From the NCBI RefSeq assembly GCF_037975245.1, contig NC_092574.1, positions 8,432,213 through 8,496,212 on the forward strand: DNA of 64,000 nucleotides, read 5' to 3'. The notes beneath the pieces are model-generated. The model was not told the DNA's origin. It saw only the letters and a list, made by a program, of their open reading frames with translations, and did not search any database. Positions 34,601-48,800 of the stretch are shown piece after piece. Made by a program: the position numbers and the translations under genes. The stretch comes from Apostichopus japonicus (lineage: Eukaryota > Echinodermata > Holothuroidea > Aspidochirotida > Stichopodidae). Positions within the stretch are counted from its first letter, which is position 1, and each line of letters opens with the position of its first letter.

Positions 34601-37600
34601 ACACAGAAAATAGCATAAGGCTGATACAGATTCAATGCTATGAAACCACAAATGCTTGAAGACAGCACAGCAATTTTATACTACCTAAAAACTACAAAAC
34701 TCCGTACCATATCACCTCCATAAATATATAATTTATATATAAAATTAAATAAATATTTGTTACATAAGAATGCACCACTCAAAAAAAGGCAATTATATAA
34801 TCTTTCTCGTCTTGGGGATACAATTCCTGAATCTGTACTGGGTAAAAGTCTTTGTGAATGTCTCACACATATCACAATGACGTGCGATTTATGAAAGCAA
34901 GAAGTTGATAAGCAATAAAAAAAAAATGATCATAAATAACCAAAAAAAAAAACAAGAAAGAAGATGAGAAGAATAAAATCGGTATGCCACCTGCTGCGTT
35001 CACCGCAAAGAATAAACCAAAAGGAAAAACTTACCATTTTCCCAACTTCTCACATCTTCTGGCTAAAAATTCTGTTGCCATGGTGATCAAATTTTGTACC
35101 TGTTGGGGATCTATTGATTGGCCGATGCATATCGCCAACTCTAACTCATTTCCCCGGATCAGTTTTGATAATGCTTTCTATAAATAAAAAGAAAAAAGAG
35201 CCCTTTTTTGTTAATGTTATAAAGCACTCTGTGACAAAAAGATTTTGTTAAAACATTTGTCAGTGAAGCAAACACTATATCTTTTTCTTTATGTTATGCA
35301 AAGCTGGGATAAAAGATTACCATAAAATGTTTTCTCTTCTTTTGTTAAGGCTTTTAAAATTATTATTGATCATCAAGCTGTTTGCCACCCAGACGATGAT
35401 GCTTTTTAATCGATTGGCTGCCCACTAGGAAACCGACTTGGCATATAAATAAATCTTTTAATTTGTTTTCTCGATAAAGTGGCTTTACAGTAGAGGAAAA
35501 AAAGTCCAGGGAATGTAATAAACAGAGATTACAAAACAATGGGTGTATATTCTTGGATTACCTGGGCTCTTTGTTTATTCAGAGAAAATTTGTGTCTGAA
35601 CTGAAGCATTTTTTTTTTTGTGGCACTACAACATTATTCAGTTTGTTTCTGTAAAGAAACAGATTCATATATGCCATATATGCTATTTCATATATTTGTA
35701 CGATATTCATGGTTTTGGAAAAGAAGCCAATCAATTGAATTAACAAATATGATACCGTCCTCGATATATTGTATTTTTGCAATAAAACATCACCCAAGTT
35801 AGAAGTGATGATATCTTCCTCAATATTATTCCTTACTTCCACAATCCTGCCTGTCTTATTTTTTAGTCCGATAGTTCAACATTATCAAAAATAATAACTT
35901 TCAGAGCTATACTGTGATGAAAGATACAAACTATTATCCTGTGTTGATTGAATATCAATTTCTTTCCCTATTTTAAAAAAAAATGTCAGATATCTTACTT
36001 TGACTTCCCCGACAGAGAGATGGCAACAAGCGGCCAAAACAGGAGATCCATCTAGAAAGAAGCGATCTGCTAACTTCTGACTGGCGTAGTGTAACAATCT
36101 ATCACCAAATACAAAGAAAAAATAAAAATAATTACTATTATGATAACTGATGCATGTGTGGCATATAATACACAATCAAAGCTATAAAACTTGTTCCGTG
36201 TCCAGAAAGGAGTTGGGCCTTACAAAATTAGCCACATACAGTTTAGTTGGTTTTGAGCTATTTACTTCTATTGAAATCCCCTCCCCCCCCCCAAAAAAAA
36301 AATTTAGTAATAAAATTATTGGCATAAGGTTTTTCTTTTCATATCCTATTGGATCTCCTAAAATCATGAGATGCTTTAAATACTCACTTGACATGTTCTT
36401 GTTTTGGAAGACCCAGCCCGTTTTGATTCCCTTTAGGTATTTCGATTCCACGGACTGATTTAGCCAGGCCCTCCATCGATAAGTTGCCTTCGCAGGCCGT
36501 TTGAGAGACGAGCATTGCATCTTCGTGGTGACCGTGGTCGATAAAATACTTGACCACTTCTTTCAAGTTACCCACTGCCTGGTGGTGAGGCACACAGTCA
36601 TCTAATCCTTGAGATCCAAGGAAATCTGCATATCTGGGAGAAAAGAAAATAAGAGTAATAATATGGTTTGTCCAAAAAAATAAAAAAAATAAAATGAGAA
36701 CTAGAGGGCAACACTTGAGGTACTTACATAATGTCATAAAGAAGCAGCAAAGATGGTAGGGAAGGGGAAAATAAACCAATACAAAGATCATTCCTACCAC
36801 CATTCTCCCATACCATCCTACCACCATCCTTTACCATACTATCCTAACACCATCCTCCCATACCATCCTAACACCATCCTCCCATACTATCCTACCAACA
36901 TCCCTACCACCATCCTCCCATACCATCCTACCACCATCCTCCCATACCATCCTACCACCATCCTCCCATACCATCCTACCACCATCCTTTACCATACCAT
37001 CCTAACACCATCCTCCGATACCATCCTAACACCATCCTCCCATACTATCCTACCAACATCCTACCACCATCCTCCCATACCATCCTACCACCATCCTCCC
37101 ATACCATCCTACCACCATCCTCCCATACCATCCTACCACCATCCTTTACCATACCATCCTAACACCATCCTCCGATACCATCCTAACACCATCCTCCCAT
37201 ACCATCCTCCCATACCATCATCCTATACCATCCTACCACCATCCTCCCATACCATCCTACCACCATCCTCCCATACCATACTATCCTACCACACCAACCT
37301 CCCATACCATCATCCCATACCATCCTACCACCATCCTCCCATACCATCCTCCCTTACCATCTTACTGTAATGAGAAGTTCAAGCATTGAAAAAGATTTAT
37401 TCACAGACAGAATGCTCTCACAATTTGTGAAACTGTCAACGCAGGTTACAAAATGGTATATACTCTCACATTTGACTTAACAATATCTGAAAAACAAGGA
37501 ACGAATGGTTCTGGTCATAGAAGTGTACAGCTACTCTCAACATCTTGATAAATTCCAGGATACAATGAGAGTATCCCTAGATATTAAAGAAAGACTTGAT

Positions 37601-40600
37601 GAAGACTCAAATAAAACAGTGTCAAAAGCCACAAAAGGAGTAAAATTATTGCTCAGTACAGTTTTGAAAGTTCCTAATCATGAGTTTCGTATTAATCATT
37701 GTTCTCCTGTCAGTTTTGTGAAGCCTGGAAACTGTTTCTCAAGGGTTCACTCAAATGAACTCGCCTTCAGGCTGTATCGTTGAGAGGTACCTTACCTTAC
37801 ACTTAGCTGTTTCCAGTATTTTACAGAGACGGCCGGTGCCACAGACAGGGCCTTCTCCCACTGTCAAGAGAGCAAATATTAGTGATTACATAAAACACAA
37901 ACAATTCTTTTCCTGGGTGTACATCTAAACCGACAACCATTACTAAACAGCCCTGGTTGCTTTTTATATCCTTAAAAGTTTTATAAACACATTCCAATTC
38001 TGACCAGATTTACTCATGTGGTATGTGCTCTTTAACTGCTACCGAGCATTTTTAACTTGCCTTGACTAGCTATCGGTAAACAGCACAACATTATGCATGC
38101 AAGCATAAAACTAGATGCATATATTTTGTAAGTTTTGTAAGTTCTCCTCCCTCCCCCCCCCCCCATGAACAGCAATCACAGCACATGTTAGTTTTTTTTT
38201 TCTGTTGACAACAATCACTTTTTAAACAATGACCTTATATTTTGGTTGAAGATGTTGAAATTTAATAATCATTTAATGAATGCAATTGAAACAATGCATG
38301 TCTATTCTGGGGGAAAAGCAGCCAAATGAAAGCTCAAAATTATTTTGATTATGATAATAATTTTTAAAAACTTGTAAATAATATCTAACTGAGCGAGCAC
38401 TGTTATGTTATGGGTTTCTGCTACCTCCTCCTCCCCCCTCCTCCCCACCACCAATCATCTTCTGCCTCTTGTCCATCCCTTCATCTATCAACCTCCTATT
38501 TTTTTCGACTGATGGCAACCATTGTACTGGCTGGCATCTGTACTATTCAACACACATCTGCATTTTCCACACACTATAATGAATCTGTGTGAATAGAGAG
38601 AGCCTTTGACTTCTATAACATACTAACCTCATCCAAGTCAACCATAATCTCACAGTATCTCTGAATATTGCCCAGTTTAATGTGAAGATTGGCTGCTTCT
38701 CTTAATCTGTCCTCTCTACTCCTCGCTCCTATCTTATGTACCTTGGCCATTTCAAGTTGTTGAGCTGTAGACTGGAAGGGGGGGGGTGTGGAAATAAAAA
38801 AGGGGGGAAAACAAGAAGAGAAAATCATATTAAAGACAGTCATCATATTAGGAAGACAGTGGAAAAAACTGATGGGTATTTAGAACATGACTGTTTGGAT
38901 TTAAATACTCTCACAACATTCAATGTTTTCTTATATACAAAGATTTCCACATTCACAGCTCAATGTTTTACCAGGTAAACAGATTTAACATGAAGGGAGT
39001 GAACCAAGTTGACAGGTGATGTAAATGGAAAGTTTAAAGGATTTTAACTTCAGGCATATATATGTTGACCCTCAAACACACATGTTCAGTCCAAGTTGGA
39101 TTTCTATTACTGTAAATGACCCTTTAAATAAATGAGAATTCATCAATTAAAGACTATTAAGACTAAAACACAGACCATTAATTAGGTGAGTTCCTCAGAT
39201 ACAACACTACAAAACTGCATTAGGGCAAAAATAAGACTTTCATGGCCTCAATGACATATTTACAATACAATACAACTTTGTCATGGACAAATTGTGTTGA
39301 ATGTCAGTCATCTAGTGCTGCTCTGTTGTTTATAAACAGTTAAAGGAAAAATTTTAATTTTTTTTTTTTTTTGGGGGGGAGTGGGTTTAGTGATTAGAAT
39401 TTATAAAAAAAATATGGATTAATCATTAAGCCCTCACTGACATCCTCATCAAGTCTGAAGCCTTAAAGGAGCATTGAAGAGTTTTTATCACATTCTAACG
39501 GTAAATATCTTGAAAGCCCCAGTAACTACAGAAACATTACTGGCACTCCAATTGTACTATATATCTTGGACAATAACATATTGAGATTAAAAATTCGGCC
39601 TAAAATTCACCTTCTTAAAGGTTATCAAAAGTCTCTAGCCATTATAAACAGCTAGCAGGAACTAATTGCGAAGGGTCAGGTTTAACGAGATGATAGTCAA
39701 GGACAAAATAAAAATCTGTGATAGAAGCTGCAATTCCCTGACTGAGTGCTACGAGTATGGTTAACATTCTATATTTAGCATCTCATGCAACACAAATTCA
39801 ATGAGAGGTAGAGCCATCTCTTGAGGTAAAGGTAGAGGTAGAGCCATCTCTCTTGTCTATACTTACTGCTTTGTACCTGCAGATGTGTTTCATATGCATG
39901 ATACCTTTACTGTAGTCTTCGGACAGCTGCGAGTCATCCAATCCGTTGATGACGGATACTAGCTCCCAAAGATTTCTCAAACCTGATGGAGGCTGTGAAA
40001 TGACGGGGGTATAATTAAAAGGTGAAGTGAAAGATAGATTTGCATACATGTTAATGTTTTGTGGCTTGGCAGTTCAAACAAATACAACAAGTTACTTGCA
40101 TATTTAGCAGGAAGCCAACAGAAAAAAACTGTAAAATTCTAGGCTTCTCAACAACCAGAAGAAAAATACCAAAGTAGAATAACTAATAGGAAATAAAATT
40201 TTAGAAGAATTTACAAATGTTTTACACTCTCATTTGTTTGTTCATTAAAAGCAAACAAACTGTATTCAAGGAAATGTCTCGGATTGATGCAACTGGTATA
40301 CTTGATGAACGTAGAGGTTATTCATATCGCAAGCGTTCGGCAGATTGAATCATCCGAGGGGAATGTAAGAAAAAATTTTGGAGAAAACTCACCGAGAAGA
40401 GCTCGGAGAACCATTTGAGCAGCTGCTGTTTGTCAATATTGCCACGGAAACAATCTATCCTCTGCTTGAGGTCCCTGGATATTCGGCCAGACATGACGTG
40501 AGCGGTAGTAACAGCCAGTGCATGATCTGCGGATAGCAACAAGAAAGAATTTAGAGAAAGGTTTGCATATGCCTGCCAGAAAATAATAATAATATTAATA

Positions 40601-43600
40601 ATATAAGATTTGTAAAGCGCTTTTATCCAGTTAAAAAAAAACTGCTCAGAAGCGCTGCAGGAGCAAAGTACCCAAAATGGACACAACAGTTATTAAACAA
40701 ATGGATACGCATTCATGAATGAGAACGTCTTGAGTTCTTTCTGGAAAGTTGACACATGCTGGATTGTTTTCAGATGTAAGGGGAGACTGTTCCAGCGCTG
40801 TGGAGCTGATCTAGCAAAGCAACATTCCCCATAGGTGGAAGTGCGAACAGTAGGAACAGATAGCATATGTTGTACGCTTGAACGAAGCACCCTGCTAGGT
40901 CTGTATAATGGTATGGTACTGACGGTAATTCTCATCATTGATTGTAGACTGCAGGATATTTCAACCACCTGTGTTGTCCTACTTTCATATACATCTTGGA
41001 CAATATTTCAATCTTTAAAAAGTTTCACTTGTTTTAACTCTTAAAGCTAAACATATCCAACCACCACAAACAAATACTGTATCAACTCCAAAAAAACTGT
41101 TATTACACACATTTCACAATTTTATAGTTTCAGTGGTTTAATTGTAATTTCTGGTTACTTTTCGTACCGAGTTGTAAATTTTCCTCGAAGAAGAATAATT
41201 GAACTTAAAATTAAATAAATTCAATGTTTCGTACCGAGTTGTAAATTTTCCTCGAAGAAGAATAATTGAACTTAAAATTAAATAAATTCAATCTTGAATA
41301 TTTTCACTTGTTTTTAACTCTCAAAGATTAACATATCCAGACAAGCATATCTAACCACCACAAACAAATATCAACTCCAGAAACTGTGTTATAACACACA
41401 TTCACAATTTAACAGTTTCAGTGGTTTCATTGTAATTTCTGGTTACTTTTTGTACCGAGTTGTAAATTTCCCTAAAAGAAGAAGAATATTTTGAACTTGC
41501 AATTAAAAATAAGGTTTAACATATTCTCTGTCAAATGTGCTCGTAGTGTAAGCATATATACATTTGTAATTGACCTGAGGCACAAACCTGATTTTGTCTT
41601 CAATACAACATTCCTTGAATTACAACAATGAGCTTAATCCTCACCCGTCGGTGCAATGACCTCGTGCATAGGTTTGCCCGCTATTATCCTGATCTGAATG
41701 GTGGAGAATAACGTCGACAGAGACCAGATACGAACAGTTGAATCTCTTGAACAAGACGCCACCACGAAGGGTCTTTGGGGATGGGTGGTGAGTCCGTACA
41801 CATCTGCTCCGTGATCTAGAATCTTATCAATGCAGGCCCCGTCCCTATCCCGGGGAAAAAACAGAAAACAAGTTTTCAGTTTCGTTACTCTTCAACATGT
41901 TTTACAGGTTAACATGTCTGTTAAGTATATTGTCGTAAATATGTAACCATTTTCAAACATTTCATAAAAACTCCTTTGATTTCATCTTCAGGCAAAACAT
42001 AATATGTAACTTATGACACCCGACGCCTGATCAGGGTTTAAATGACAGAAATAGCGCTGATAAAACATGCATGATTAATTATTCCGCTTTTTGTCCCCTG
42101 CTGTATTAAAAGCAAACAAAATTTATTTAACTTTGACACTTTTATCAGCAGAAAGTTGATCCCATCCCTGTTCATTTGATTATTTTGTTAAATAGATAGG
42201 TAGATGTTTGAGGCAGCTGGTAAAAGTGAAAAAACATCTAAGATTTTCAAAATTTATAATACAGAGCATGTGAAATGAAATGACATTTATCAAATTCCCA
42301 GCTGTATATTTTATTGAGTAGTTGAGATACAAAATGTGAAAATATTGTACTCATTTGAATGAAATTTGTTCTTGTTATTAGTGCATGATACAATAAACTT
42401 CTTACATGATGCGAAGGATAACACCAACAATTAATTTGATTACCTTTAAAAGTGATATAACTTTTATATAACCTTGGAAATCAATTCTACATGCTTTGGC
42501 GACCAGTTCCAAATGTGTGATGGTACAGTATGTTATTTCATGTTGCCAAGGTGAGGCCGTGTGACATGATACACAATAGACAATGGGTTCAAATGTAGAG
42601 ATATGATAACTGAATTAATGAAAAGCATGGAAGAACTTAAAAGATGGTCTGATGCGTTATCCATGTTTGACATCACAAGTTGTTGTACAATTGTAACTTA
42701 TCAAATTAAAATATTCAATTCCCAAAATAGTATGTCTCAGTGATACAAAATGTAATTAAAACTAAAGTTGGTCTACTGTGTGACACATTTTAATTCTTGT
42801 GCTGATTTATATGATTTAAATTGCAAAAAAAGTGAGAAGGCAAGGCATATAGCTGTTGAAGATAAACAAACATGAAATCTACCAAATAGATGGAAAAAAA
42901 AATGCAAAATGGTACATTTCAGGGATGCCAAGAGCAATTAGGACTTAAGTTGGACTAATGTTTGATGCATTTACTTGCTCTGTATTGTATATATTTTAAA
43001 TTGCAAACTTTGTTAAACCTTCAGATGAGAAAGCATATGAGAACGGGATGCTTTTGACAAAGAGACAGCTTTCAAATGAATCAGAAAAATAGTTTATGAC
43101 TTGACCTTTCAAATGAATCAGAAAAATAGTTTATGACTTGACCGTCAATGTTTTGGTCTTGTTAGATGTCAAACAGCTGTGTACTGACTGACCACTACTG
43201 ACCCAATTCTAAACTACTATTACCATATTAATAAGCCTTTAGTTTACCTGACATCCCAAACTCTGATGGTATAGTCCCACGACCCCGACATCAGTAAATA
43301 GGGGATCTCTGGGTTCCAGAGAAGACCCCGGACATGCCCCGTATGACCAACCAAAATATTAACGCAGCTGTCCTGGGTGTAGTCCCATATCCTTATTGTT
43401 CTGCAATAAAGTATAAAAAAAATGAATATAAACTCAAAGTTCAGTCTAGCAGTGGTCAAAGGTATAGCTGTGGTCAAAGAGTACGGCTGTGGTCAGAGGG
43501 TACAGCCGTGGTCAGAGGGTACCGCCGTGGTCAGAGGGTACGGCTGTGGTCAGAGGGTAAGGCTGTGGTCAAAGGGTAAGGTTGCGGTCAGAGGGTATGG

Positions 43601-45754
43601 CTGTGGTCAGAGGGTACGGCTGTGGTCAGAGGGTACAGCTGTGGTCAGATAGTATGGCTGTCGTCAGAGGGTACGGCTGTGGTCAAAGGGTACAGCTGTG
43701 GTCAATGGGTACGGCTGTGGTCAGAGGGTATAGCTGTGGTCAGAGGGTATTGCTGTGGTCAAAGGGTATGGCTGTTGTCCAAGGGTACAGATGAATTATA
43801 ATTATTTGTAAATATAAAATACTGAATGTGCCATGATCCTCCCTTCACTAACAACCACTGGAAAAAGAGAAACCTTTCAACCTCAGATCTCAAGCCTGCC
43901 GCACACTGCCTGACTGATCAGAGCACAAGACGATTGTTTGCTGGTAACGATTCGGAGCTTATTTAGGTCACATTGCAACTTCATTAGCCCAGTGATTGGT
44001 CACATTTGTTAAGACTGTCCAGTTTTTATTCCTAAACTACCGCACGCCTCCGACTGCCGAAAACACTACACGTTCAGTTTTACCCCACTGGAGCCGACGC
44101 GCCTTAGAATTGGCAATAATTTGATTGGTGGTAGTCTTAAGCACTTGCACACTGTTCGACTATCCATGATTTTTCTGTTTCGCAAAGGTTAAACTAAGGT
44201 GGACGTTCCCTTGGCATATTCACAGTTTAATATGGACCTTAAAAGTAAAAGGATACTATTTAATTACTATAGTACAATTTACATTACCACTCACCCATCG
44301 TCCGAACCGCTACACAGAATCCCATCTCGGAGGGGTGACCATTTCACATGGAATACTTTCGCAGCGTGGCCTTTGAACGTTTTCAGTGGATGTTCACTTG
44401 ATGTGGCGATATAATAAACTCGGACTATACCATCTTCACAGCCAGTAGCGAGCATATCCCTTAAGAAGAGCAGAGAAGAAGGAAAAAAAAACACCTGAAT
44501 GATCAAATGTTTACATGTAAATGTGTCGATAAAGCACATTTTGCTTCAATACTCTGTTACATCTCATGTAGATGATCACCAGTTCCCTAGATGAAAACAT
44601 CTTTCTGAAAAATAACAGATCTGCCCTAAGCTTGTCTACTTGATGCATCCTAGCCCCCCCACCCTCTTCTTCCCTTAACCCTTCTACATGCCTTATCCCT
44701 TCCTCCTTCCCCTTTCTTCATCCAAACAAAATGGATATAAAAACAATAGATATATTATAACCTTACTCTTTTTTTTTTGGTTGCACCTAGATATTTCCAA
44801 GTGGTTATTGAAATAAAATTAACTGAACTTTGCATCATCAAATACTCATTATAATCAAACAACCCCCTCCCTTCCCCTCCCTTCCCCCTCTCACAAAGAC
44901 TGTAGAGACAGTCTTTTAGGTTTTAAGTCAGGTTAAGAAGTCCTTCCAGGTTTGTCTTAATAAAACCTACTTGTTGTTTGGGCTCCAGTCGCATCCGAAG
45001 ACGGACCCAGGGTGTCTATACTTCTGAAGGATCTTGCCGTCGACTTCGCGGACGATACTGCGGCAGAATGGAGAATGGAGAAAAGAGATATCGGGCAAGT
45101 TAGTTTGCCATTGTTTAATTTATCGTTAGAGAATGTTTACGAATGTGGATCATCTTCATCCATTTCACATACTCTGATAGAGGACAAAGTAGGTAAATAC
45201 TTTTGGTCAGTTTGTTCAGGTGAAAACTGACTGCAATGATAGAAATGAATACACTAGAGCAAATGCGCACTTAAATAACACCTCAAGGTTAGCACTGTTG
45301 TGCTTGATATTCTTTGAAGGGGTTTGTAACGCAACATTCATGTTTCTTGATATCAGATTGTCTAAGAGAGAAGGATAGGTTAGGGACAGGGGGTAAGGGA
45401 GCTATAGGGGGAGAGGTGAGGGAGCCAACAGGATCAGGAAAAAGAAGGGTTGAAGGAGGGGGAATGGATGGGGAGGGGTAGTTGAAAATGCTACTCACTA
45501 CCAGTTAAACATTTTTCGCTCTTTATTCTAGCCGATTGATTCCATTTTCAATGTAAACCCACACACACCACAGGTCAGGCCAAATACAAATATTATGTTT
45601 CTAGAACACACCAGCGTCCTTTTTAGGTCCTGCTGCCTTTCTTTCTTCCTTCCTTTTTTTCCTGTATATTTTGCAACTGGTTGAAATATGCCACTTCAAA
45701 TGTGACCGGTAATGCTATGAACACTGTTCGACCGAATCAATCCGAATACTCAAC

Positions 45755-45802
<48 letters not shown>

Positions 45803-48800
45803 TACACATATATATATATATACATATATACACATATATATATATATATATACATATATACACATATATATATATGATCAGTAACTCATGCATGAAATAT
45901 ATAATGGCAACACAAAATCTCGGTATTTCACAAATTCTAGTTACACTGTAGATGAAACTAACAAACATATATGAACATGAACACAATGAACGTATATGAA
46001 CATAGATGAACATGTATGAAGAGAAAATACAGCACAAAAAAACAACATAAAAACCTTGACGAGACATCACAGAATGTGTGAGTTTATTATCAAGCTTCAC
46101 TAATCAATCAAGGACATCCCACATATTGATCCCGATGTATTCACGTTATAACATCAAACAGTTACAGGGACAGATAACTTACCAGAAACTATCTGCAGCA
46201 CATGAGGCAATCCTCCTCGAGTCCTTCTGATTCCAAGCAACTGAGAAAATACTCGCTTTTGAATGCTGCATTGATAAGACAAGAGCATCAATGACGCAGT
46301 ATCTCAATACTGGAAGTTTTAATTTTGATTCCTAATTTCAAATCTTTGCTCTGTCTCTACAATTATCAATCATGGTACAACAAATATATAACTTGCATTT
46401 TTGCTACTTTGCCACGAATAGTCTCTGCAGGTTACACTTTATCCTGCTAGTCTTGCCTTTAGCGCTCATTGCCTGTTAGTCGAAAGAACGACGTTGCAAG
46501 GTTTAGTAATGTCATAGAATATTTAAGAACTTGTTTTTTATGTGGTATCCTTCATCTTGGGTCAGTCTCTGTTGGACTTTTTGGTCATATAGTTTGACGT
46601 CAATGACAACGGCCAAATAAGAAGAGGCGAACAACTCGACCAGATTCTTGATGCCTGCCTTGAGAGCTAGGCCTATTGACCTACTGTATGATACTGTAGA
46701 CTGCAGTGGTGACTACCATCAAAACTGTGTCCACTTCTAGATATCAAAACAACCCACGTTTTTCCATCTCAAGTTTTCTGACATGAAGATTTCATGGATT
46801 TATGACTTGGAAAAATAATGTAAAAGAAGATTACAAGTTTTTATATGCAAGTGATGGGTGGCCTCTTCCTCCCCTAATAGCCACCTCAGTTCCTCTCCAT
46901 TTTGTTATTTTATTTTAATTCTTTGTACATTTGATGTCAAACATTACAGGTTCAAAAGAAAGCTAAACATACTTCTTATAACCTTATACATCTTATATCC
47001 TTATAAATAAAACATAACCTTATACAATTTGTATAGTCTTATAAAAGTTGTGATGCTATGGCCGGCTCCTCTTTTATACGTACCCATCAACAAACTTACC
47101 CTGGTCCTTCCTAGGAAGAGCTGTCTAAACACCAGTACAATGCTAATGTGGCTATCACTGAAAGCCTAATAGACCTAGGGGGCCTAGGCTAGGCCTATAT
47201 ATATATTGTTTTAAATGCACTAGGCCTACAGTAAGTAGCCTTCAGAAATACAAGAATGTGTATACGTAATTATACAAAATACATGAAGGGCAATCAAACA
47301 AACTTATCATGGCCCTTGCTCTGAAAAGCTACCTGAACACCAGTACTATCCTTAAATGGAGGTTACAAAAACGAAGGCCTGATATAAAATGCACTTATAT
47401 GTAATTAGCATGCAATACACTACACCTGGCGTACCTAACTACAAATACAAAAATTGGTCGCGAGGGTAGCCATTTTCGTATATCTAACATGTAGCTGCCA
47501 TGAGTCATAGCCAATCTGCTACAAAACAGACTTGGGGGCGGAGCTTAATCATCAAAAACGGACCTTTTTACTAAAAGTAGGGGCGGCAGCTCAGTGTTGT
47601 TTTAAGAAAGAAAAATCATTTAAACATCAAATAAAGCAAATAAAAGCCATAAAATGTCATATACAGCTGGTAAAATTCTTATTAATACCTACCTGTAAAC
47701 AACTAATGAAAGTTTAAAATGTTAATAAAATATATAATACATAGGACCCTATCTTAGACGATACCACTGTTGACAGACAATTCTATTCTATTCTCTTTCA
47801 TAAAACATAAGTTTTGGAGCGTGTGCAAAAATGGGTTGTTTAAACTGGATTTCAGACCAAATTGGCCCGATTTGGACATAAATCGGTGAAGAAGTCATAG
47901 AATGAGATAAAATTCTCGAATAAAAAATGGTAACTTTTGTTGGCCTATATGATATATGCTTGCTCTGAAAATTCCAGAGAAAAAGAACTTTATATGAAGA
48001 CGCTGAAAAATTTTTAAGAGAGGAGAGAGTCCCACTTACTGTTACAATATCTCTATACATGTAATGTATTGAGATAATAAAAAAAATAATGACTATTCGA
48101 TGAAGGTCATATTCATCACTGGAAATTCTAATTTTGTTTATCTACTATATTGTGACTTCCTTCTATGTAATCTTCAAAATGGCCAAAGTTTGTTATTAAA
48201 GGGGGGGGGTTGGATGGTTGGTGGGGGGGGTTGTTCAGGGGAGAGGGTAAAGAAGAATTATAAGCTGCAGAATATTCATTAATGTCACACAATCTGTCCA
48301 AGCTAACATTGAAATAATAAGTCCATACAGAACTAACAGGCTGGTCACTACCCACACAGGCTGATCAACACCTACACAGTAAGTTTAGAATTGATATGCT
48401 TTAGAGGAAATTTTGCATTTCTTTGCCTTTATGGACAGGCATGAGTTTAAACCTTAATTTATGGAGCCAGACCAGTCTGATATCACCCAGGGTCATTTAT
48501 GAAGCATGCAGTATTTGGCCATGTGGGGTAACTTTGTTGGTTACTTTCCATAATAGTATTAACCTCCTGTAACAACAGAAAGCCTTTATGTTTTCGGTAG
48601 AAGTAAATGCTTTAGGAGTTACTTACTGATCCATTTTAATAGTCTCCATGTAGCACTCAGTAACAAACCTACCTAGCTCTAAAAATTAATGGGATGGAAA
48701 TCCTCACTTTCTTAAAACCATTTTTATGAAGATAAATAAATAAAGAAAAATACACAGCAAGATATAAAAAAACATATATAAAAAAATAAAACGATGATAT

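Larger units (their letters stand above)
28697..40526 (-). other. WDR17: WDR17 exons 12-25: conserved C-terminal helical half (residues about 683-1291)
   Basis: The half begins after the last WD repeat ([10 protein letters not shown] in exon 12) and consists of short helical-hairpin-like segments: [19 protein letters not shown] (exon 14), [17 protein letters not shown] (exon 15), [14 protein letters not shown] (exon 17), [14 protein letters not shown] (exon 18), [12 protein letters not shown] (exon 22) and the C-terminal [15 protein letters not shown] (exon 25). The pattern resembles the TPR/alpha-solenoid tails of large WD40 scaffolds such as intraflagellar transport proteins; this likeness is inference. 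Conservation with human is strong throughout, which argues for function of the whole tail. Confidence 0.85.

Noticed and set aside
36753-37370. 205-codon open frame rich in Pro, Tyr, His and Ser
   Set aside because: It is the 24-bp minisatellite read in one frame and lies inside a WDR17 intron on the other strand.
43334-43794. Three overlapping plus-strand open frames with Gly/Gln/Arg repeats
   Set aside because: They are the three frames of the 19-bp minisatellite.
45681-46100. Tyr/Ile repeat proteins on both strands
   Set aside because: They come from the (TA)n microsatellite.
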